From Stenotrophomonas sp. NA06056 (GTDB lineage: Bacteria > Pseudomonadota > Gammaproteobacteria > Xanthomonadales > Xanthomonadaceae): DNA of 64,000 bases. This document shows positions 1 to 9,446 of the stretch, piece after piece. A program made the position numbers and the translations under genes. The stretch lies in NCBI RefSeq assembly GCF_013364355.1, contig NZ_CP054931.1, forward strand, positions 2,046,001 to 2,110,000, read 5' to 3'. The notes beneath the pieces were generated by a model, which searched no databases, was not told the origin of the DNA, and saw nothing but the letters and a program-made list of their open reading frames with translations. Every line of letters starts with the position of its first letter. Position 1 is the first letter of the stretch.

Positions 1-1
1 C

Positions 2-436
2 TGCCTGTGCGGCGAAAATGCAATGGAACTGCACGGGGCTCCCGCTGCGCGGGCGAACTGTCACTGCACCACGTGCAGGGATTTCTACGGCGTTGCGATG
101 CTCTCGGCCACGGCATGGGCGGCCGAATCGGTGACCCTTTCCGGCGGCAACCACGCGCGCTTTCAGCACCCGGCAAAGCAGCTTTCCAAGACGTTCTGCC
201 TGAACTGCGGCGATGTGCTGCTTGGCACCAACCGCCTGGGCATGTGCGTGGTTCTCAATGCCGTGGTTGCCCGAACGGCTGACGGCGTTCTGGATGCGGC
301 GTTTGCGCCGACGATGCATCTGTTCTATCGGCAGCGCGTCATTGACGTGACAGATTCGCTGCCGAAGTACCTCGATGGGTGGGACGGTCCGCTTCATGTG
401 CGGCAGGAAGATCCGCAGCCGTGTCCTGGCCCCTGA
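2..436 (+). CDS. GFA (CENP-V/GFA) family protein, 5' end outside the window
   Basis: The reading frame is open from base 2, before the first ATG, and starts with the C-x-C-G motif (CLCG) that opens GFA-family zinc folds. A second cluster, CHCTTC, and a third, FCLNCGD, supply the other cysteines expected of this small zinc fold. The family is named after a glutathione-dependent formaldehyde-activating enzyme, but most members have no proven reaction, so no substrate is assigned. The gene ends 15 bp before the next start. Only a few N-terminal residues seem to be missing. Confidence 0.8.
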   Translation, partial: CLCGENAMELHGAPAARANCHCTTCRDFYGVAMLSATAWAAESVTLSGGNHARFQHPAKQLSKTFCLNCGDVLLGTNRLGMCVVLNAVVARTADGVLDAAFAPTMHLFYRQRVIDVTDSLPKYLDGWDGPLHVRQEDPQPCPGP

Positions 437-451
437 CGATGCGAGGCAGCA

Positions 452-1618
452 ATGTTCAAGGATAAATCGTTGGGCAAGATCAAAAGGACTTCGCAGATGA
501 GCCCACCAAGCAGCTACGACCTGGTACTGGACACCCTGCGGAACAGCCTTGCAGAGCTGCCCGCGACCGATGGCGTGGGCCTGCCATTACTTGCAGTCTG
601 CGCCGCGTTTGATGACTTCAATGCGCTTTCCATTGGCAGGAAGCTCGATGAGGAAACGCTCACCAGCCTGTTCCTGGGGCACTTGGGGTCGAGCGTTCGC
701 CATGCAGGCTGCATCTGGCCAGATGGCGACGTTGGCAGCAGTCGAATCGGCCTGCGCTGGCTCCATTACAGCCGCCCTGCAGAGAACACTTTTGGCAGTG
801 ACTTCGCGTTGCTGATCGCCGCACCTGGGCAGGACGAGCGCTACCGGTTGGCGGTCTTCCAGGCCAAACGCTGTGATGGGTCTCCCGTTGATCTGAAGCG
901 GGCACCCGCGTGGGATCTGGGTGAAAGTCCCGATGCCAATGGGGCTCCACCGTTGGCCAGCCAGGCCGATAGGGATCAACAGAAGAAGGAACTCAAGGCA
1001 AAGCGTGTGGCGGAAGCTGACGCCGCGCTTGAACGCTACCTTGGATGGTTACAGAAAACAGATACCCTGCTTACGGCTCAAGACCTTTTGGAGCTCGAAC
1101 AGCAACAGCATGGCAAATGCTGGCAACTTACCAAACTGGTCATCCTTGCCCTCAGGCTGAGGCACCAGTTCAACAGACCGGCGGCAGCGAGCGTGAACTA
1201 TGTGCTGTGGCCAGAGCAGACCGGCAAGCCTGTGATCTATGCGCCCGTGGCCCACGCCCAATTGGAGAGGCCGGCTGACAGCAGCAGACCCGCGACAGCG
1301 CCAGTGGCGCAGCAGAATAAAGCGTCCGGGGAAACGCCTGAGCGTAGGACGCAACGTCTGCAACCACCCCAAAGCGAGCTTCGCACGCTTTTGATGACGT
1401 GGCTGACGGAAGAAGGGGGCAGCGGAGACTCCCTGAGCGTGGAAGAAGCTGCGGTCGCCTGCCAACTGATCACTGACTGTGTCGGCTCGGTCGCCATCGT
1501 CGATCTTCGCAGTTCGGGGCCCGCGCTCACCCTGGATAGCAGCATCAAGCTGGTAGAAGCCGCTGCGGCATTGCCGGCCTACGAACACGCGTTCGCAAGC
1601 CCCGGGCCTGCACCCTGA
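452..1618 (+). CDS. Uncharacterised protein with PD-(D/E)XK nuclease-like residues
   Basis: This 388-residue protein was not recognised. A GAGG ribosome site six bases upstream supports this start; an in-frame ATG at 497 is the alternative. Residues 68-140 carry a pattern typical of restriction-like nucleases: acidic residues E68/E69 in a helix, then GSDFALL with D117, then AVFQAKR with Q137 and K139 (a Q-x-K variant of the E-x-K motif). A lysine- and glutamate-rich stretch (about 170-190) looks helical. The C-terminal third has no visible motif. It stands alone with no methylase or helicase beside it. The nuclease idea is an inference from spacing only; a role in DNA damage, defence or none of these is possible. 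Confidence 0.6.
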   Translation: MFKDKSLGKIKRTSQMSPPSSYDLVLDTLRNSLAELPATDGVGLPLLAVCAAFDDFNALSIGRKLDEETLTSLFLGHLGSSVRHAGCIWPDGDVGSSRIGLRWLHYSRPAENTFGSDFALLIAAPGQDERYRLAVFQAKRCDGSPVDLKRAPAWDLGESPDANGAPPLASQADRDQQKKELKAKRVAEADAALERYLGWLQKTDTLLTAQDLLELEQQQHGKCWQLTKLVILALRLRHQFNRPAAASVNYVLWPEQTGKPVIYAPVAHAQLERPADSSRPATAPVAQQNKASGETPERRTQRLQPPQSELRTLLMTWLTEEGGSGDSLSVEEAAVACQLITDCVGSVAIVDLRSSGPALTLDSSIKLVEAAAALPAYEHAFASPGPAP

Positions 1619-1732
1619 TGCACGCAGGCCAAGGGTGCACAGGCTCTGCGATGCTGCAACCCGCATCTGCGGAACCCGGCCCAACGCGGTGAAGGTTTCC
1701 GCAGAACCGCCTTCGCCCTGCAGGTGCAGGCC

Positions 1733-3394
1733 TCAGCGGGCGCCCGGGGCGCCCGCCGGGTCATGCAGGCCACGCAGCCTCTTCTTGTTGATCTTGCCCA
1801 CGCTGGTGCGTTCCAGCGAATCCACGAAGCTGACGCGGTCCGGGATCGCATAGCGGGAGATATCGCCGGAGCGGCTGCGTGCTGCAACCAGCTCGATGAT
1901 CTCGGCCTCGGTCACATCGCTGCCCGCCTGCCTGACCACCAGCGGTAATGGTCGCTCCCCCCATTTTGCATCGCTGATGCCGATCACGGCGACCTCGTTG
2001 ACGGCTGGATGCAGGGCGATGATGTCTTCCAGGGCGAGCGATGAGATCCACTCGCCGCCGCTCTTGATCACATCCTTGATGCGGTCGGCCACGCGCAGGT
2101 AGCCGTCTGCGTCGATGTTGCCGATATCTTCGGTATGCAGGTAGCCGCCCGCCCACAGGGCCGTCGATGCGTCCGGATTGTGCAGATAGCCCTGGGTAAG
2201 CCAAGGCGTGCGTACCACCACTTCTCCGGTAGCGACGCCATCGTGGGCAACGTCATTCATGTGTTCGTCCACGATGCGCAGGTCCACCAAAGGCACCGGG
2301 ATGCCGGCCTTGGTGCGCAGTGACAGCTCCTGATCCGGGTCGTCCAGGGTGTGGACATCGATCTGCGCGACGGTGAGCAGGGGGCAGGTCTCGGACATGC
2401 CGTAGCCGCCGAAGATGTCGATGCCACGTACCAGTGCCTGCTGCGCCAGTGCCCGCGGTAGCGCTGCACCGCCGATGATGACTTTCCAGTGGCTCAGATC
2501 GGTCTCGGCAGCTGTGGGATGGCCGAGCAGCATGTGCAGGATGGTCGGCACGCAGTGCGAGAACGTCACTTTCTCGCGGGCGATCAACGCCAGCAGCGTG
2601 CCGGGCAGATAGCGACCCGGATAGACCTGCTTGATGCCCAGCAGCGTGGCCACGTAAGGCATGCCCCAAGCGTGGACATGGAACATCGGGGTGATCGGCA
2701 TGTAGACATCGTCGCGGTGCAGGCGGCCCTGACTGGCCGCGCTGCCGAGCGCTGCCATTGCCGCAAGCGAATGCAGCACCAGTTGCCGGTGGCTGAAGTA
2801 CACCCCCTTGGGCAGGCCGGTGGTTCCGGTTGTATAGAACGTCGTGGCACGGGTGTTCTCGTCGAAGTCCGGGAAGCTGACGATGGGAGTGGCCTCGCGC
2901 AGCCCGGCTTCATACTCGGTCATGAAGCCCGCTGGCAGTGGACCATTCTCGTCGTCCAGCAGGATGCGGGTGCGCAGGTCCGGCAGCTGTTCGTCGATGG
3001 CTTCCAGCACTGGCAGGAACTCGCGGTTGGCGAGGATCACCCGCGCACCGCTGTGATTCAGCGTATAGGCAATCTGCTCGGGCGCCAGGCGGATGTTCAC
3101 CATCATCAGCACCGCCCCGAGCATTGGCACTGCGAAGTAGCTCTCCAGGTAGCGGTTGCTGTCCCAGTCCATCACTGCCACGGTGTCGCCTCGCTTTACC
3201 CCCAGCGAGGTCAACAGTCCGGCCAACTGGCCGATGCGCGCCTGCAGGGTGCGGTAGTCGAAGCGGACCTTGTCGCCGTAGACGATCTCCTGCTGCGGAC
3301 GCACCGCCAGTGGCGTGAGCAGCAGCTGCTTGATCAGCAGCGGATAGGCATGTGCCTCGGCGGCGGGCGCGTCTGTAGCGGTAGCGAATGACAT
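1733..3394 (-). CDS. Acyl-CoA synthetase (AMP-forming fatty acid-CoA ligase)
   Basis: A 553-residue ANL-superfamily ligase that adenylates a carboxylic acid and transfers it to CoA. The P-loop-like motif YTTGTTGLPKG is intact, followed by GGYGMSETCP and the hinge region with GYLRVADRIKD; the C-terminal catalytic lysine lies in GKINKKRL. Length and motifs match medium/long-chain ligases. The start at 3394 has an AGGAAA site just upstream; the open frame runs further 5' but overlaps the next gene's end. It lies 26 bp downstream of the 3HB-oligomer hydrolase on the same strand. In this context it could activate 3-hydroxybutyrate or short/medium acids released from PHA, which is inference; the sequence alone does not fix chain length. 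Confidence 0.88.
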   Translation of the reverse strand: MSFATATDAPAAEAHAYPLLIKQLLLTPLAVRPQQEIVYGDKVRFDYRTLQARIGQLAGLLTSLGVKRGDTVAVMDWDSNRYLESYFAVPMLGAVLMMVNIRLAPEQIAYTLNHSGARVILANREFLPVLEAIDEQLPDLRTRILLDDENGPLPAGFMTEYEAGLREATPIVSFPDFDENTRATTFYTTGTTGLPKGVYFSHRQLVLHSLAAMAALGSAASQGRLHRDDVYMPITPMFHVHAWGMPYVATLLGIKQVYPGRYLPGTLLALIAREKVTFSHCVPTILHMLLGHPTAAETDLSHWKVIIGGAALPRALAQQALVRGIDIFGGYGMSETCPLLTVAQIDVHTLDDPDQELSLRTKAGIPVPLVDLRIVDEHMNDVAHDGVATGEVVVRTPWLTQGYLHNPDASTALWAGGYLHTEDIGNIDADGYLRVADRIKDVIKSGGEWISSLALEDIIALHPAVNEVAVIGISDAKWGERPLPLVVRQAGSDVTEAEIIELVAARSRSGDISRYAIPDRVSFVDSLERTSVGKINKKRLRGLHDPAGAPGAR

Positions 3395-3420
3395 CTGGGG
3401 GTTTCCTGGTGGACGGCGTG

Positions 3421-5274
3421 TCAGCGGCTTGGGATGGCCTGGACCGTGGGAATGGAAAGCTGTTCGCGCAGCAACGGCGCTTCCGCACGTGGCGTCGGCT
3501 GGATGAGTGCATCCTGCGGCAGCGCATGCTGGGGGGCCTCGAGGTGATCCCATACCTGGTCCAGCGCCGCGAACATGTAGGGCAGCAGGGGGACATAGCG
3601 CTTCCGGTAGTCCGGGAAGCCAAGCAGCGAGTCGAAGTGCTGTGCGTTGTTCACTCGCCAGTAGGCGATCTGGGCCCCGGCGTTGCGCGCCATTGGAACG
3701 TAGCGATCGCTGGTCATGTTGATCGGCACCAGACCGTCGTCCAGGCCATGGATCACCACGATCGGCAGGTCGCGACGCGGTGCCTTGGCGGTGGCCGCTG
3801 CGATGCCCGCGCGCACTCGTCGGGCATCAGCGCTGTTGCCCTTGCCGAGCGCACGCAGGCAGTTCAGGCCACGCAACGGAGCGTCCGCTGCAACGGCTGC
3901 ATTGCCATCCACCAGCGTCACGCCACTGCCCGGCGGAATGCCGCTGCCCTCGCTCCACCAGGTTGCGCGCACCTCGGCTGCGGCCGGGCTGGGCCGGCCA
4001 TCCGCCGCAGCGGCGGCGAAGCTGTACGCGCAGGGATGTTCGCCAGCGCCGTAGCGCCCATAGGCCGACGAATAGGTGGCCGCGATGGCGCGCCACAGAT
4101 CGAAGCCGGTCGAGAACGCGCCTGCGCGAAGTGCGTCGGTGCTCAATCCGGCATCGGCCAGTTGCTGCCGTGCCGACCGGGCCTGTGCCGCAGTGTCCTC
4201 GCCCTGTACCAGACCGGCGGATTTCAGCGTGGCACACCGCTGGGTCCACACCGGCACGGCCTGCGCTTGTAGAGGCGGTTGCGGCAGATCATCCAGTGCC
4301 AACAGCGCGCAGGGCATCAGCAAGGCGGCTTGGGTGACGAAGTCGTACAGCGGCGGCGCCCCTGCCACCGAGATATTGGGTTCGCCAGCGACCATCGCAT
4401 CGAACCAGTCGCCTTCAATCTCCGCCGCACGCAGCACGGCGCCGCCGCCATTGGATACGCCGACGCCCAGCGTGCGCGTATTGGCCGCCGTAAATGGCGC
4501 CGATTCGGGGTAGGCGCGGTCCAGCGCCTGCAGGCCGAACTGCAGCGCCTGCAGCAGATGACGTCCCCAATCTGCTTCCGGGTTGTCGCCAGAATGGGCA
4601 TGTTTGAAAGCGATGCCCTGCGCGGCTGTCGCACCCGCAGGAATGAAGGCCAGTGCGCCTTGGCTGGCTGGCGTGCCATCTGCCTGGACGCCGGCCTTGG
4701 CATCCAGATCGTAGTAGTCACTGCCGGCGCCCTTGTCGGTGTAGGCCACGGCGCAGCCGTGGGCCAGGCCCCAACTGCCCGCAACCGAAATCGCGCCATA
4801 GATCCCGCGCGAGCCGGAAGATGCGGCGATCACCAGGCAGCGTCGCGAGGCATCGAAGTTGTCGGGTACCTGCACCAGAACGCGGTGGGGTTGATGTGCG
4901 CCAGCGATGCGCGCGTAGGCCGAGAATTCGCGGCCCGGCGACGCCTGCAGGCTGCCGTAGACATCGCCGAAGCCACCGCCGGGGGTCAGGTCGGCGATGC
5001 CGCGCCAACTGCTCCAGATCGCACGACGTCGGGCCTCCTCGGCCGTGGGTTGGGCCGGGTTGCTGAACGCTGGCGCGGTGGCCGAGCGCAGCGCGTCGAT
5101 GCCCAGCCCCGCTGTCAGCAGTTCATCGTCGCCGCGATGCGGGGTTTCCCGCCACTGCTTGAACACCGCAGCGGCAGCGGTGGGGCGGGGCGGGGCGGCA
5201 TGGGCGGTTGTGATGCTGCCCAGAAGCAGTGGCAGCGCGGCGTACAGCAGCGTAACGGGGCGGTGGCTGTTCAT
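3421..5274 (-). CDS. D-(-)-3-hydroxybutyrate oligomer hydrolase family protein
   Basis: A 617-residue protein with a signal peptide (about 1-26, cleavage near AHA-AP). The lipase-type box GVSNGGG places the nucleophile at Ser274. A later HGLDDGLVP segment likely holds the acid residue, and a NAQHFD segment the histidine. Overall architecture and length match the 3HB-oligomer hydrolase family, which cleaves linear oligomers of (R)-3-hydroxybutyrate produced by PHB depolymerases. The signal peptide suggests action in the periplasm or outside. It is transcribed with the acyl-CoA ligase and diverges from the response regulator at 5363. The nearby depolymerase, receptor and permease support the substrate. 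Confidence 0.85.
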   Translation of the reverse strand: MNSHRPVTLLYAALPLLLGSITTAHAAPPRPTAAAAVFKQWRETPHRGDDELLTAGLGIDALRSATAPAFSNPAQPTAEEARRRAIWSSWRGIADLTPGGGFGDVYGSLQASPGREFSAYARIAGAHQPHRVLVQVPDNFDASRRCLVIAASSGSRGIYGAISVAGSWGLAHGCAVAYTDKGAGSDYYDLDAKAGVQADGTPASQGALAFIPAGATAAQGIAFKHAHSGDNPEADWGRHLLQALQFGLQALDRAYPESAPFTAANTRTLGVGVSNGGGAVLRAAEIEGDWFDAMVAGEPNISVAGAPPLYDFVTQAALLMPCALLALDDLPQPPLQAQAVPVWTQRCATLKSAGLVQGEDTAAQARSARQQLADAGLSTDALRAGAFSTGFDLWRAIAATYSSAYGRYGAGEHPCAYSFAAAAADGRPSPAAAEVRATWWSEGSGIPPGSGVTLVDGNAAVAADAPLRGLNCLRALGKGNSADARRVRAGIAAATAKAPRRDLPIVVIHGLDDGLVPINMTSDRYVPMARNAGAQIAYWRVNNAQHFDSLLGFPDYRKRYVPLLPYMFAALDQVWDHLEAPQHALPQDALIQPTPRAEAPLLREQLSIPTVQAIPSR

Positions 5275-5310
5275 TGCTCCACCCTAACAATGCAGGCGCC
5301 ACGCGCCAGC

Positions 5311-5322
5311 GTACCTTGGTAC
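5311..5322. promoter_or_regulatory. Inverted repeat GTACC-TT-GGTAC in divergent promoter
   Basis: It lies in the 88-bp gap between the 3HB-oligomer hydrolase and the response regulator gene. The core ACCTTGGT differs by one base from ACCTAGGT inside the perfect palindrome at 13094-13107, which lies in the other divergent promoter of the same locus. A shared operator is plausible but unproven. Confidence 0.35.
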
Positions 5323-5362
5323 CCGTGCCCAGGCGCGGGCGATTTGCTAACCTCGGCTGGAC

Positions 5363-6037
5363 ATGCCGACCCTGCTCATCGCCGATGACCACCCCTTGTT
5401 CCGCGCCGCGCTGCATCGCGCGGCCGAAGAGGCGGTTGCTGACCTTCAGATCAGCGAGGCCGATTCGCTGCACAGCGTGCTTGAAGCGATCGAGAGCCGG
5501 CAGATCGACCTGATGCTGCTGGACCTGCATATGCCGGGCAACCACGGCCTTGCCGGGCTGGCCACCATCCGTGCGCTGCAACCGGGGCTGGCAATCATCA
5601 TCGTTTCGGCCAACGAAGAACCGCACGTGATCCGCCGTGCCATCGACCTGGGCGCAGCCGGCTATCTGCCGAAAAGTTCAGGCCTGACCGACCTGCAGTC
5701 CGCGCTGCAGACCGTGCTGGAAGGTGAGCGCTGGATCCCGGCGCTGCTGCGCGAGCCGGTGGCGCGGGTCGCGCCCTTCAACAAGGACGCCGATCTTGCC
5801 GCGCGCCTGTCCAGCCTGTCGGCGCATCAGTACAAGGTGCTGAGCCTGGTAGCCGAAGGATTGCTCAACAAGCAGATCGCCGACCGGCTGGGTGTGCAGT
5901 TGCGCACGGTCAAGGCGCACATGACCCGCATCATGGGCCGGCTCGGGGTGCGCAACCGTGCGCAGGCCATCCGTGTGCTGCACGAGATGGGGCTGAACGA
6001 CCCTTCGCGGCAGATCGAAGAGGCGCAGGACGCCTGA
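5363..6037 (+). CDS. crbR: NarL/LuxR-family response regulator, CrbR (ErdR)-like
   Basis: A 224-residue response regulator. The receiver domain (1-120) has the acid pocket DDH at 8-10, phospho-acceptor D54 in LLDLHMPG and K104. A LuxR-type helix-turn-helix fills about 155-215 (LSAHQYKVLSLVAEG ... GVQLRTVKAHM). It converges on the SSF-domain sensor kinase gene, whose stop is 8 bp from its own. This kinase/regulator pairing is that of CrbSR, also called MxtR/ErdR, which controls acetyl-CoA synthetase and short-chain acid use in Vibrio and Pseudomonas. Here the likely targets are the surrounding PHB and 3HB genes, which is inference from location. Confidence 0.75.
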   Translation: MPTLLIADDHPLFRAALHRAAEEAVADLQISEADSLHSVLEAIESRQIDLMLLDLHMPGNHGLAGLATIRALQPGLAIIIVSANEEPHVIRRAIDLGAAGYLPKSSGLTDLQSALQTVLEGERWIPALLREPVARVAPFNKDADLAARLSSLSAHQYKVLSLVAEGLLNKQIADRLGVQLRTVKAHMTRIMGRLGVRNRAQAIRVLHEMGLNDPSRQIEEAQDA

Positions 6038-6044
6038 TCCTTGG

Positions 6045-9000
6045 TCAGGGCGTTGTCGTAGTGGCGGTTGCCAGCAGATGGTTGATCGCCCAGCGCAGTG
6101 CCAGCGGTTTGAACGGCTTGTTGAGCAGCGACAGCCCCGCACTGCGCACCGCTTCGCGGGTATCGCTGCCGGTATCGGCGCTGAGAATCACTGTCGGCCG
6201 TGCCCCGTGGACGGCAGCAAGGCGCCTCCACAGCGCGACACCCGTATCGCCATCGTCAAGGTGGTAGTCGAACAGCCACAGTGCCGCCTCTTGTGCTGAA
6301 GCACCCAGCGCGTTGACGTCGCGCGTCGCGATGACGTAGCAGCCCCAGGCAAGCAACATCTGTCGCATCGCCTCCAGTGCATCCGGGTCGTTGTCGATCA
6401 CCAGTACGCAGATGCCCTTGATGCTGCTGTTGCCAGCGGCGGGTTCGGTGCGCGGGGCTGCAGGTGGCGCTGCCCGCGCCACGGTGATGGAGAAGGCCGA
6501 GCCACGATCGACCAGGCTGCGCAGTTGCAGCGGCGCATGCAGCAGGTCGGCAATGCGGCTCGCGATGGTAAGGCCCAGGCCAAGCCCCTGGCCGTTGCTG
6601 AGGTCGCCACGATGGAATTCCTCGAACACCACCGCTTGTTGCTCCGGGGCAATGCCGGGGCCGCTGTCATGCACACTGATCGACAGCGTCTGGCCGTGCC
6701 GACGCACGCCCAGCAGCACGCCGCCATGGCGGGTGTAGCGGATGGCATTGGCCAGGAAGTTCTGCAGCACCCGGCGCAGCAGCAACGGGTCGCTGTGCAC
6801 CCACGCGCGGGTCCGCACATGGCGGAACTGCAGGCCGTGCGCCGCGGCCAGCACGGCGGCCTCCTGCGCAAGCGGGTCCAACACGGTCGACAACGCGAAC
6901 GGGCGTGGATCGGCCACCAGCCCGCCGGCTTCAAGCCGCGATATATCGAGCAGGCCCGATAGCAGGTCATCGGTGGAATCCAGCGCGCCACGGATCTGGC
7001 GCAGGAAGCTGTCCAGGAACTCCGATTCGATGTGCTGCGACATGGCGTCGGTCAACAGCTGCGCCGCATGCAAAGGCTGGATCAGGTCGTGACCAACAGC
7101 CGTCAGGAAGCGCGTCTTGGCCACATTGGCCCGCTCGGCTTCGTGCACGGCCAGTTCAAGCCTGGCAGTGCGATCCTGCACCCGGCGCTCAAGGGTTTCG
7201 TTGCTGCGCTTCAGCGCGTCCTCTGTCCGACGGAACGCGGTGACATCGGTGAAGGTGGCCACATAGCCACCACCGGGCATCGGGTTGCCGCGGATTTCGA
7301 CGATGGTGTTGTCCGGGAAGATCCGCTCGGATAGATGCGGGGTGCCGCGGCGCATGTGCACGACCCGCCGTTGCAGTGCCTTGTCGCGTGAGTCGCCCGG
7401 AGTGTCACCGATCTTCAGCTGTCCCAACGCCCACGCCGTCAGGTTCGACACCGGTTGCCCCACCTGCAGCAGCTCCGGCGGGAACTTGAACAGTGCGGCA
7501 TAACGGCTGTTCCAGGCCACCAGCTGCAGCTGTGCATCGACCACGCTGATGCCCTGGCTCATGTTTTCCAGGGCGGCTTCCAGCAGGCGCTGGTTGAAGC
7601 GCAGCACCTGGGTCGCTTCGCCGACGGCCCGGGTCACGGCATCCAGCGGCGCAGCCCCGCCATCGCGGGCTGCCTCCACCAGCAGGCGTGCCATGCCCGC
7701 ACCGACCACGGCGGTCAGCTCGCGCTCGATGGCAATGACCCGGTCGTCATCCAGCATCTGCCCCGCATGTCCGTCCATCAGCTGGCGCGCCCGTTCCTGG
7801 CCGAGGAAGCGACCGGCCGTCTTGCGCAACGATGCCGCTGCCACTGCATCGCGCTGCCGTGGCATCGATGGTCGCACCGCACGCGACACCAGCACCACGG
7901 TCGCCAAGTTGACCGCCAGGCTTGCGCCCATGCTGATGGCGATGTGGCCCGGCTGCATGCGCAGCGAGAACATCGCCAGCCAGTGCAGTCCCTCCGGGCT
8001 GGCCGATGGCGGCGGTGCGGGGATCACCATCGGCAGCAGCACCAGCCACAGCCAGACCAGTGAGCCCAGCACAATGCCAGTGATGATGGCCGGGGAGGGG
8101 GTGCGCGGCCGATACACCGCCAGCAGCACTGCCGGCGCCAACTGCGAGAGCGCGGTGAAAGACATCAGACCGAAATCGCTGAGCGCCTCGGTGCCGCTCA
8201 TCGCGCGGCTGTACAGCCACGACATAAGGAACACCGCGAGGATGCCGGCGCGGCGGAAGGCCAGCACGCGCGGCCGCAGATCGGCTCCGCTGTTGATGCC
8301 GTTGACGCCACTCAGCAGGCGCGAGCCCACGCCGTGGTTGCCCAGCATGATCGACAGGGTCAGCCCGGACAGGATCATCATGCCGGTGGCCGCACTCAGG
8401 CTGCCCAGGTAGGCCAGCAATGCCAGCAGGTGGTGGCCGCGGTCCTGCGGCAGGGCCAGCACATACAGGTCCGGCGGTACCGTGGACGGCAGCTGTGCGG
8501 CACCCGCCAGCGCCATCGGCACCGACGGCAGGCCGATCAGCAGCAGGTACAGCGGGAACAACCAGCGTGCCGTCTTCAGGTCGGACGAGCGGCGCAGTTC
8601 GACCACGCCCACATGGAACTGATGGGGCAGGGTGAACGCGGCCAGCGCCCCGAGCGCCACCATCGTCAGGTAGTCGGGCACCACGGCCGGTGGCGGCAGG
8701 TGCACCATCTTCTCCAGCAGCGGCGCGCCGGCCTTGTGCACCGAGAGCGCGGCATACAGGCCGATGGCCAGCAGTGCCGTCAGCTTCAACAGCGATTCCA
8801 GGCCCAGCGCGACCACGATGCCACGGTTGTGCTCGGTGGCCGACGCCTTGCGCGCACCGAACAACGTGGTGAATGCCGCCATCGTCAGCGCGAACCAGAA
8901 CGACACGTCCAGCTGCCAGCCGACGGGCGCGAACTGATCGCCGAGCAGGGCGACAAGGCCCTGGCTGACTGCTTTCAGCTGCAGGGCAATATAGGGAATG

Positions 9001-9377
9001 ATGCCAAACAGCGCGACCAGGGTAATGGTGATGCCCAGCCCCTGATCGGCACGCAGCCGCGCGACCACCAGATCGGCGATGGTGGCGCTGTTGTGCTGCT
9101 TGGCCAAGCGCCCCAGCCGTACCAGGAACGGCAGACCGAAGGCAAAAATGAGTGCCATGCCGATCAGCGTCGGCGGGATCGGGAAGCCCCATTGCACGCC
9201 CTGCGAAGCAGCCCCGTAGTACGTCCATGCCGTGCAGTGCACGCCCAATGACAATGCATAGATGGCAGGCCAGACCTTCGACAACCGATGCCCCTGGCGC
9301 TCCCCCCACAGGGCGACGCCGAACAGCAGTACGGTCCACGCGATGCAGGCGAACAGGACGATGGAGGGCGTCAACAT
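6045..9377 (-). CDS. crbS: Hybrid sensor histidine kinase with sodium/solute symporter-like sensor domain, CrbS (MxtR)-like
   Basis: A 1110-residue membrane kinase. The first ~480 residues form a multi-helix sodium:solute symporter-like domain, which senses or carries the signal. After a linker comes a PAS domain (about 590-720) and a coiled coil. The HisKA helix has the phospho-histidine in VGHDLIQPLHAAQ near residue 760. The ATPase domain has N-box FLANAIRYT and G boxes DSGPGIAP and GLGLGLTIA. A C-terminal receiver has its Asp in LWLFDYHLDD near 1036 and Lys in NKPFKP. This order (SSF, PAS, HisKA, HATPase, REC) defines the CrbS/MxtR group, which responds to acetate-like metabolites. It is last in the minus-strand run from the TonB receptor, 69 bp after the MaoC gene. 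Confidence 0.82.
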   Translation of the reverse strand: MLTPSIVLFACIAWTVLLFGVALWGERQGHRLSKVWPAIYALSLGVHCTAWTYYGAASQGVQWGFPIPPTLIGMALIFAFGLPFLVRLGRLAKQHNSATIADLVVARLRADQGLGITITLVALFGIIPYIALQLKAVSQGLVALLGDQFAPVGWQLDVSFWFALTMAAFTTLFGARKASATEHNRGIVVALGLESLLKLTALLAIGLYAALSVHKAGAPLLEKMVHLPPPAVVPDYLTMVALGALAAFTLPHQFHVGVVELRRSSDLKTARWLFPLYLLLIGLPSVPMALAGAAQLPSTVPPDLYVLALPQDRGHHLLALLAYLGSLSAATGMMILSGLTLSIMLGNHGVGSRLLSGVNGINSGADLRPRVLAFRRAGILAVFLMSWLYSRAMSGTEALSDFGLMSFTALSQLAPAVLLAVYRPRTPSPAIITGIVLGSLVWLWLVLLPMVIPAPPPSASPEGLHWLAMFSLRMQPGHIAISMGASLAVNLATVVLVSRAVRPSMPRQRDAVAAASLRKTAGRFLGQERARQLMDGHAGQMLDDDRVIAIERELTAVVGAGMARLLVEAARDGGAAPLDAVTRAVGEATQVLRFNQRLLEAALENMSQGISVVDAQLQLVAWNSRYAALFKFPPELLQVGQPVSNLTAWALGQLKIGDTPGDSRDKALQRRVVHMRRGTPHLSERIFPDNTIVEIRGNPMPGGGYVATFTDVTAFRRTEDALKRSNETLERRVQDRTARLELAVHEAERANVAKTRFLTAVGHDLIQPLHAAQLLTDAMSQHIESEFLDSFLRQIRGALDSTDDLLSGLLDISRLEAGGLVADPRPFALSTVLDPLAQEAAVLAAAHGLQFRHVRTRAWVHSDPLLLRRVLQNFLANAIRYTRHGGVLLGVRRHGQTLSISVHDSGPGIAPEQQAVVFEEFHRGDLSNGQGLGLGLTIASRIADLLHAPLQLRSLVDRGSAFSITVARAAPPAAPRTEPAAGNSSIKGICVLVIDNDPDALEAMRQMLLAWGCYVIATRDVNALGASAQEAALWLFDYHLDDGDTGVALWRRLAAVHGARPTVILSADTGSDTREAVRSAGLSLLNKPFKPLALRWAINHLLATATTTTP

Positions 9378-9446
9378 CGCTCCAGTGTAGAGAGAACCGC
9401 GGCCGGCGGGCAGCCGGCAGGCCCTGTGCAGCGGGGTAGGGTGGCG

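Noticed and set aside
2489..3391. 300-codon plus-strand frame opposite the acyl-CoA ligase
   Set aside because: It is an antisense shadow of a clear ligase frame, with amino-acid content typical of GC-rich reverse frames.
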